Source: an uncultured Prevotella sp. (lineage in GTDB: Bacteria > Bacteroidota > Bacteroidia > Bacteroidales > Bacteroidaceae). Taken from it: a stretch of DNA of 5,429 bases. The notes under the pieces are model-generated. The model saw only the letters and a program-made list of their open reading frames with translations, was not told the DNA's origin and made no database searches. The position numbers were made by a program, and so were the translations under genes. Every line of letters starts with the position of its first letter. Position 1 is the first letter of the stretch. The stretch is taken from contig CAKQFF010000126.1 in NCBI GenBank assembly GCA_934230685.1, positions 1 through 5,429 on the forward strand, given 5' to 3'. Shown piece after piece: positions 1-5,429 of the stretch.

Positions 1-1
1 T

Positions 2-1939
<1,938 letters not shown>

Positions 1940-1953
1940 ATAATGTATAGACA

Positions 1954-2619
1954 ATGAAAGTAGAAGTTTCCACCGAGATGCATTCTGTATGCCCCGATTT
2001 TGTCGGGGCATGCATCACAGCAAACATAAAGAACACGGAGTATTCGGCAGAGTTGTGGCGCGAGATTGACGCTCTTGGCGATGAGTATCGCAATACTCTC
2101 ACTACGGAGTCGCTCAAGACAATGGAGTCGATACAAGCCACACGTCGCATTTACAAGCTTTGTGGCAAGGATCCATCGCGCTATCGTCCGTCGGGCGAGG
2201 CTCTTGTGCGCCGAGTGCTCCAGGGCAAGCAGCTCTATCAGATAGACACTCTTGTGGATCTGATAAATCTTGCAAGCATGAAGTATGGCTACAGTATTGG
2301 TGCCTTTGATGCCGAAAAGTTCAGCGGCGACAAGCTTACTCTTGGCATAGGCCGTGAGGGCGAGCCATACGAGGGTATTGGCAGGGGAATGCTTAATATA
2401 GCCGGTCTTCCAGTGTATCGCGACTCCATAGGAGGCGTAGGCACACCAACAAGCGACCATGAGCGCACAAAGGTCACATTGTCAACCACACGTCTGCTTG
2501 TGCTTGTGAATGGATATGACGGCAGCGAGCAAGGAGTGAGCCAAACGGCAGAGTATATCGTGCAGCTTCTTGGCAAATATTGCGAGGCAAAGGATAGCGC
2601 TTATTACATATATAGGTAG
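1954..2619 (+). CDS. Free-standing B3/B4 domain protein (PheRS beta editing-domain relative)
   Basis: A 221-residue protein of the stand-alone B3/B4 family (COG3382-like, Pfam tRNA synthetase B3/4). In the bacterial Phe-tRNA synthetase beta chain this domain hydrolyses mischarged Tyr-tRNA(Phe). Family-like blocks are GKDPSRYRPSGEAL (71-84), DLINLAS (102-108), YSIGAFD (113-119), REGEPYEGIGRG (134-145), PVYRD (153-157) and GTPTSDHERT (163-172). There is no catalytic core, anticodon-binding or B5 domain, so it is not a synthetase. No signal peptide or membrane segment is seen, so it is probably cytosolic. The start is fixed: the frame has a TAG at 1948-1950, so ATG 1954 is the first possible start. 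It follows ligA by 14 nt and is probably co-transcribed. Family assignment is good; trans-editing activity and its substrate are inferred from PheRS. Names such as 'phenylalanine-tRNA ligase beta subunit' would be misleading. Confidence 0.88.
   Translation: MKVEVSTEMHSVCPDFVGACITANIKNTEYSAELWREIDALGDEYRNTLTTESLKTMESIQATRRIYKLCGKDPSRYRPSGEALVRRVLQGKQLYQIDTLVDLINLASMKYGYSIGAFDAEKFSGDKLTLGIGREGEPYEGIGRGMLNIAGLPVYRDSIGGVGTPTSDHERTKVTLSTTRLLVLVNGYDGSEQGVSQTAEYIVQLLGKYCEAKDSAYYIYR
1989..2011 (+). other. Strong hairpin near the start of the B3/B4 gene
   Basis: A perfect 9-bp inverted repeat (ATGCCCCGA / TCGGGGCAT) encloses a 5-nt loop (TTTTG). The stem has six G-C pairs. It begins 33 nt after the last base of the start codon, within codons 12-20 (VCPDFVGAC). 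No T-run follows, so it is not a standard intrinsic terminator. The inverted repeat is directly visible; any effect on translation or transcript processing is inference. Confidence 0.6.
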
Positions 2620-2621
2620 CA

Positions 2622-2651
2622 TTGTTTCTGTTGCACATGACGCTATACTTA
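2622..2651 (+). promoter_or_regulatory. Weak candidate Bacteroidetes-type promoter before the pantothenate kinase gene
   Basis: TTG at 2622-2624 is followed, after 19 nt, by TATACTTA at 2644-2651, a partial match to the -33 TTTG / -7 TAnnTTTG pattern. The -7 element lacks the usual TTTG end. The -7 box also falls in a short CTATA-CT-TATAG palindrome (2643-2654). The 79-nt gap allows either a separate promoter or read-through from ligA. Confidence 0.25.
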
Positions 2652-2654
2652 TAG

Positions 2655-2693
2655 TAATAATTAAAAACATTAAACACTAATAATTAAAAACAT
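2655..2693 (+). repeat. Pair of exact 16-bp direct repeats upstream of the pantothenate kinase gene
   Basis: TAATAATTAAAAACAT occurs at 2655-2670 and again at 2678-2693, with a period of 23 bp and a 7-bp spacer. Flanking bases differ on both sides, so the match is exactly 16 bp. The second copy ends 5 nt before ATG 2699 and occupies the place of a ribosome binding site. Each copy contains the palindrome TAATTA. It could be a tandem duplication of the A-rich translation-initiation region, or a two-site operator spaced about two helical turns. In AT-rich DNA part of the match may be chance. Confidence 0.7.
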
Positions 2694-2698
2694 AAAAA

Positions 2699-3529
2699 AT
2701 GGGAATAGTAATAGGCATTGACGTAGGTATAAGCACAACAAAGATTGTTGGCATCGACGAAGAGGGCAAAGTGCTCTCGCCTATACGTATACGTGCCACC
2801 GACCCAGTGACTTCGCTTTATGGTGCGTTCGGCAAGTATCTTCACGAGAACCGCATAAAGCTTGCTGATGTTGAGAGGGTGATGCTCACTGGTGTGGGCA
2901 GTGCCTACATCAATGAGCCGGTGTATGGTCTGCCCACCGAGAAGGCAGAGGAGTTTATAGCCGATGGTCTGGGTGCCCGCTATGAGACTAAGCTCGACCG
3001 TATGCTTGTTGTGAGTCTTGGCACCGGCACTTCTATCGTAAAATGTGACGGCGACGACATCAAGCATATTGGTGGCATAGGCATTGGCGGTGGAACTCTT
3101 CAGGGACTCTCGCGCCTTTTGCTTAAGACTGATGATATAAAGCAGGTGGCTGCGCTTGCCGAGGAAGGTGACATATCCCACATTAATGTATTGATTAAGG
3201 ACATCTGTGCAAACCCATTGCAGGGATTGCCTCTCGATGCCATAGCCTCGCTCTTCGGCAATGCCAAGACCAATGCCTCGCGTGAGGACATAGCCTTAGG
3301 ACTTATATGGATGTGTCTGCAGTCGATATGCAGCGCCACAATACTCTCGTCGCTGGGCAGCGGCATAAAGGATTTTGTGATGATAGGCAATCTTACACTC
3401 CTTCCTCAGTGCCAGCGTGTGTTTCCAGCAACAGAGCGTCTGTATGGTGTCAAGTTCAGAATTCCGCAATATTCCGAGTTCTGCACAGCAATAGGTGCAG
3501 CCTTGTATTATCGGAAAATCGTGAAATAG
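2699..3529 (+). CDS. coaW: Type II pantothenate kinase (CoaW/Fumble-like)
   Basis: Phosphorylates pantothenate with ATP, the first step of coenzyme A synthesis, in the cytosol. The 276-residue protein has an ASKHA ATPase fold: phosphate-1 motif GIDVGISTTK (6-15), phosphate-2 loop SLGTGTSI (106-113), and the glycine-rich segment GGIGIGGGTLQGL (125-137). These line up with S. aureus CoaW (GIDAGGT, VGTGTS, GGIGTGGGMIQGL; about 267 aa). Glu85 in EEF aligns with the proposed catalytic Glu of CoaW (VEF). The C-terminal FVMIGNLTLL and AIGAALYY match the CoaW end pattern. No membrane segment is seen. The start is well set: TAA at 2693-2695 closes the frame just upstream. There is no Shine-Dalgarno, only an A-run before the ATG. 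The nearest alternatives are other ASKHA kinases or activators of the BadF/HgdC type, whose N-termini look alike, but the middle and end favour CoaW. Confidence 0.88.
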   Translation: MGIVIGIDVGISTTKIVGIDEEGKVLSPIRIRATDPVTSLYGAFGKYLHENRIKLADVERVMLTGVGSAYINEPVYGLPTEKAEEFIADGLGARYETKLDRMLVVSLGTGTSIVKCDGDDIKHIGGIGIGGGTLQGLSRLLLKTDDIKQVAALAEEGDISHINVLIKDICANPLQGLPLDAIASLFGNAKTNASREDIALGLIWMCLQSICSATILSSLGSGIKDFVMIGNLTLLPQCQRVFPATERLYGVKFRIPQYSEFCTAIGAALYYRKIVK

Positions 3530-3537
3530 CACGGTTT
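3516..3537 (+). terminator. Weak hairpin at the end of coaW, possible terminator
   Basis: AAATCGTG (3516-3523) can pair with CACGGTTT (3530-3537), giving 8 pairs including one T-G wobble, around a 6-nt loop that contains the coaW stop codon TAG (3527-3529). The lower stem is A-T and no clean T-run follows, so intrinsic termination here is doubtful. It is listed because it is the only hairpin I found between coaW and the next promoter that could serve this role. Confidence 0.22.
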
Positions 3538-3603
3538 GTCATGGTAAATAAAGAATTGTCTTTAAAAAAAACATAAGAAATTAAAACAAATTTCCTATAA
3601 AAA

Positions 3604-3634
3604 GATGAAATTCAAATAAATATGATTAACTTTG
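3604..3634 (+). promoter_or_regulatory. Bacteroidetes-type promoter of the FlaA1/CapD-like gene
   Basis: TAACTTTG at 3627-3634 matches all fixed bases of the Bacteroidetes -7 consensus TAnnTTTG. Nineteen nucleotides upstream, GATG at 3604-3607 is a poor -33 element (consensus TTTG). Transcription would start near 3640, leaving an AT-rich leader of about 90 nt with no ATG before the real start. The leader holds a small hairpin, CTTC...GAAG, at about 3680-3696. The site separates the upstream housekeeping genes from the polysaccharide gene. Confidence 0.65.
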
Positions 3635-3731
3635 CACGGTTGAAAACGAAAAGCAATATAAGCTTAAGATAATAACCCACCTTCTTAAAAAGGAAGACAA
3701 AAACTAAAATAATAAAAATAGTTGTAACAGG

Positions 3732-5429
3732 ATGAAATTATTCAGTTCTTTTTTCAATTGGTATTTCGGTAGAAATGCCTTGCCGTATTGGTGTATTGTA
3801 ATCTTCGATTTCATTTTATGCCTGATCGGTGGTTTGTTTATTTTGTGGCTCCGCAACCCATTGTCAGATTTGTTGGGTGACATGCCACTACTCATGCACA
3901 CAATGCTTGTGTTTGGAGTTTCCAACCTCATAGGCTACCGTGTGTTCCATACCTATTCGGGTATTCTGCGCTATTCGCAATTTGTCGATTTGCTTCGCGT
4001 GGGATATGCGAGTGCGTTCTCACTCGTTTTGTCGCTATGCTTCAACTTTGTTGTGGTGAATTATGGTTTGGAGGAAATCTTCAAGCCGTTGACAGGCCGC
4101 ATGATAATAATTATCTATATCTTCACAGCTGCCCTTATGTGTTTTGCGCGTGTGCTCATACGCACATTGTTTGAGAACATGCTTGTTGGCAAGAATGCCA
4201 AGAACGCCTTGATTTATGGCACACATGCAGGAGCTATGGCTATGACAAGCGAGATACGCAATGTGAAGCCGGTGAAGTTCATCATCTGTGGATATATTGG
4301 CGACAGCAAGCCTCATTACAATGAGCGTATGATGGGCAAGCATATTTATTCCACACAGGAGGACTTGCTCGCGGTGATAAAGGAGAAGAACATTCAGGTT
4401 GTAATGGTCAGCCCGCTTAAGCAGGATCTCTTCTTGAAGAACCGTAAGTTCCAGGATATGCTCATCAATGCCGGCGTTAAGATATATGTGGCCCAGAACG
4501 CTGAGTCGTGGAGCAAGCGTCAGGATATGAACGAGCATATACAGATGCGCGAGGTGAAGATTGAGGATTTGCTTCCGCGCGACGAGATACAGGTGAACAT
4601 GGAGAAAGTTGGCGCATTGCTCAGCGGCAAGAAGGTTCTCATCACTGGTTCGGCTGGTAGTATCGGTTCGGAGATGGTGCGCCAGATTGCCATCTACAAG
4701 CCTTCTGAGATGATGCTTATCGACCAGGCTGAGACTCCTCAGCACGATGTTCGCTTGATGATGATGAGAGAATATCCCGACATCACCGCTCATACAGTCG
4801 TAACAAGCATCTGCAAGCAAGACCGTATGGAGGAGATTTTCAGCACCTTCAAGCCCGATTATGTTTTCCATGCCGCTGCCTACAAGCATGTGCCTATGAT
4901 GGAGGACAACCCAAGCGAGAGTGTTCAGAACAATGTTTGGGGCACCAAGATTATCGCAGACCTCAGCGTGAAGTATGGTGTGAAGAAGTTTGTGATGGTT
5001 TCTACCGACAAGGCTGTCAACCCAACCAATGTGATGGGATGTTCTAAGCGTATCTGTGAGATTTATGTGCAGAGTCTCGACAAGGCTATTAAGGATGGCA
5101 AGATCGAGGGTGTTACACAATTTGTTACCACACGCTTTGGTAATGTGCTTGGTTCTAACGGTTCTGTAATCCCATTGTTCCGCAAGCAGCTTGCTGCAGG
5201 TGGACCTCTCACCGTTACTCATCCTAAGATTATCCGCTTCTTCATGCTTATTCCTGAGGCATGTAAGTTGGTGCTTGAGGCAGGTACTCACGGCAAGGGT
5301 GGTGAGATATTCGTGTTCGACATGGGTGAGCCTGTACGTATTGCCGACCTTGCAAAGCGCATGATCTTGCTTAGCGGTGCTAAGAACGTGGAGATAAAGT
5401 CTCCAGGATTGCGTGAGGGAGAGAAACTC
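3732..5429 (+). CDS. Membrane-bound nucleotide-sugar 4,6-dehydratase, FlaA1/CapD/WbpM/PglF family (3' partial)
   Basis: 566 codons are visible and the frame is open at the right edge. The family removes water from UDP-GlcNAc to give UDP-4-keto-6-deoxy sugars for capsule, O-antigen or glycan synthesis. About four hydrophobic segments lie at 20-40, 53-70, 92-110 and 124-143, so it sits in the inner membrane. A first Rossmann-like region follows (159-255, ALIYGTHAGAMA). The catalytic SDR domain begins about 291: NAD(P) loop TGSAGSIGSE (305-314), Asp331, HAAAYKHVPMMEDNP (380-394), STDKAVNPTNVMG (424-436), TRFGNVLGSNGSV (467-479) and IFVFDMGEPV (526-535). Met435 stands where classical SDRs have Tyr, with Lys439 four residues on, and Asp426-Lys427 match the pair implicated in PglF; this is the family norm. 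The start is set by TAA at 3705-3707 in frame and no intervening ATG. It probably opens a surface-polysaccharide locus. Exact substrate and stereochemistry are unknown. Confidence 0.93.
   Translation, partial: MKLFSSFFNWYFGRNALPYWCIVIFDFILCLIGGLFILWLRNPLSDLLGDMPLLMHTMLVFGVSNLIGYRVFHTYSGILRYSQFVDLLRVGYASAFSLVLSLCFNFVVVNYGLEEIFKPLTGRMIIIIYIFTAALMCFARVLIRTLFENMLVGKNAKNALIYGTHAGAMAMTSEIRNVKPVKFIICGYIGDSKPHYNERMMGKHIYSTQEDLLAVIKEKNIQVVMVSPLKQDLFLKNRKFQDMLINAGVKIYVAQNAESWSKRQDMNEHIQMREVKIEDLLPRDEIQVNMEKVGALLSGKKVLITGSAGSIGSEMVRQIAIYKPSEMMLIDQAETPQHDVRLMMMREYPDITAHTVVTSICKQDRMEEIFSTFKPDYVFHAAAYKHVPMMEDNPSESVQNNVWGTKIIADLSVKYGVKKFVMVSTDKAVNPTNVMGCSKRICEIYVQSLDKAIKDGKIEGVTQFVTTRFGNVLGSNGSVIPLFRKQLAAGGPLTVTHPKIIRFFMLIPEACKLVLEAGTHGKGGEIFVFDMGEPVRIADLAKRMILLSGAKNVEIKSPGLREGEKL

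Noticed and set aside
1943..1957. A four-codon mini-ORF (MYRQ) in the ligA-B3/B4 gap whose TGA overlaps the B3/B4 ATG
   Set aside because: The ATGA overlap is eye-catching, but a four-codon frame is expected by chance, and ligA itself already ends 14 nt upstream and can supply translational coupling.
3550..3570. AAAGA-ATTG-TCTTT stem followed by an A-run, as a terminator after coaW
   Set aside because: The stem is only 5 bp and A-T rich. On the + strand it is followed by A, not T. For the minus strand the T-run would come before the stem, so it fits neither direction.
3605..3619. Short ORF MKFK upstream of the FlaA1-like gene as a leader peptide
   Set aside because: It lies upstream of the -7 element and would not be in the transcript from that promoter. 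Its length and AT-rich setting fit chance.
4035..5291. A 418-codon open frame on the minus strand opposite the FlaA1-like gene
   Set aside because: It lies wholly inside a well-recognised + strand gene. Its His/Leu-rich translation has no domain pattern and no initiation region. Its openness follows from the sense gene rarely using codons that read as stops on the other strand (TTA, CTA, TCA) in that phase.

Overview
The window looks like the chromosome of a member of the Bacteroidales, probably Prevotella-like. Protein family content fits this group. None of the three visible starts has a Shine-Dalgarno sequence; their upstream regions are A/T-rich instead. A good match to the Bacteroidetes -7 promoter element (TAnnTTTG) lies upstream of the last gene. 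Genus placement is inference from general appearance, not from a database comparison.

Layout, all genes on the + strand: (1) 2-1939, NAD+-dependent DNA ligase LigA, missing its N-terminal ~60 residues at the window edge and ending in a charged repeat tail that closes with QLSLF. (2) 1954-2619, a free-standing B3/B4 domain protein related to the editing region of the PheRS beta chain, 14 nt after ligA and probably co-transcribed. (3) 2699-3529, a type II (CoaW/Fumble-like) pantothenate kinase, preceded by a 79-nt AT-rich gap with two exact copies of a 16-bp repeat. (4) 3732-5429, a membrane-anchored nucleotide-sugar 4,6-dehydratase/epimerase of the FlaA1/CapD/WbpM/PglF type, cut by the right edge and preceded by a 202-nt AT-rich gap with a recognisable promoter.

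The first three genes are housekeeping or quality-control genes (DNA joining, probable aminoacyl-tRNA editing, CoA synthesis) in a compact block. They share no obvious pathway. The fourth has its own promoter and probably opens a surface-polysaccharide or glycosylation locus that continues to the right. The gap 3530-3731 marks the border.

I see no mobile element, CRISPR array, RNA gene or phage-like gene, and no clear undescribed multi-gene system. The observations most worth following are the apparent sliding-clamp-binding peptide at the LigA C-terminus on a repeat-built linker, the solo B3/B4 protein next to it, the paired 16-bp repeats before the pantothenate kinase, and a strong hairpin just inside the B3/B4 gene.
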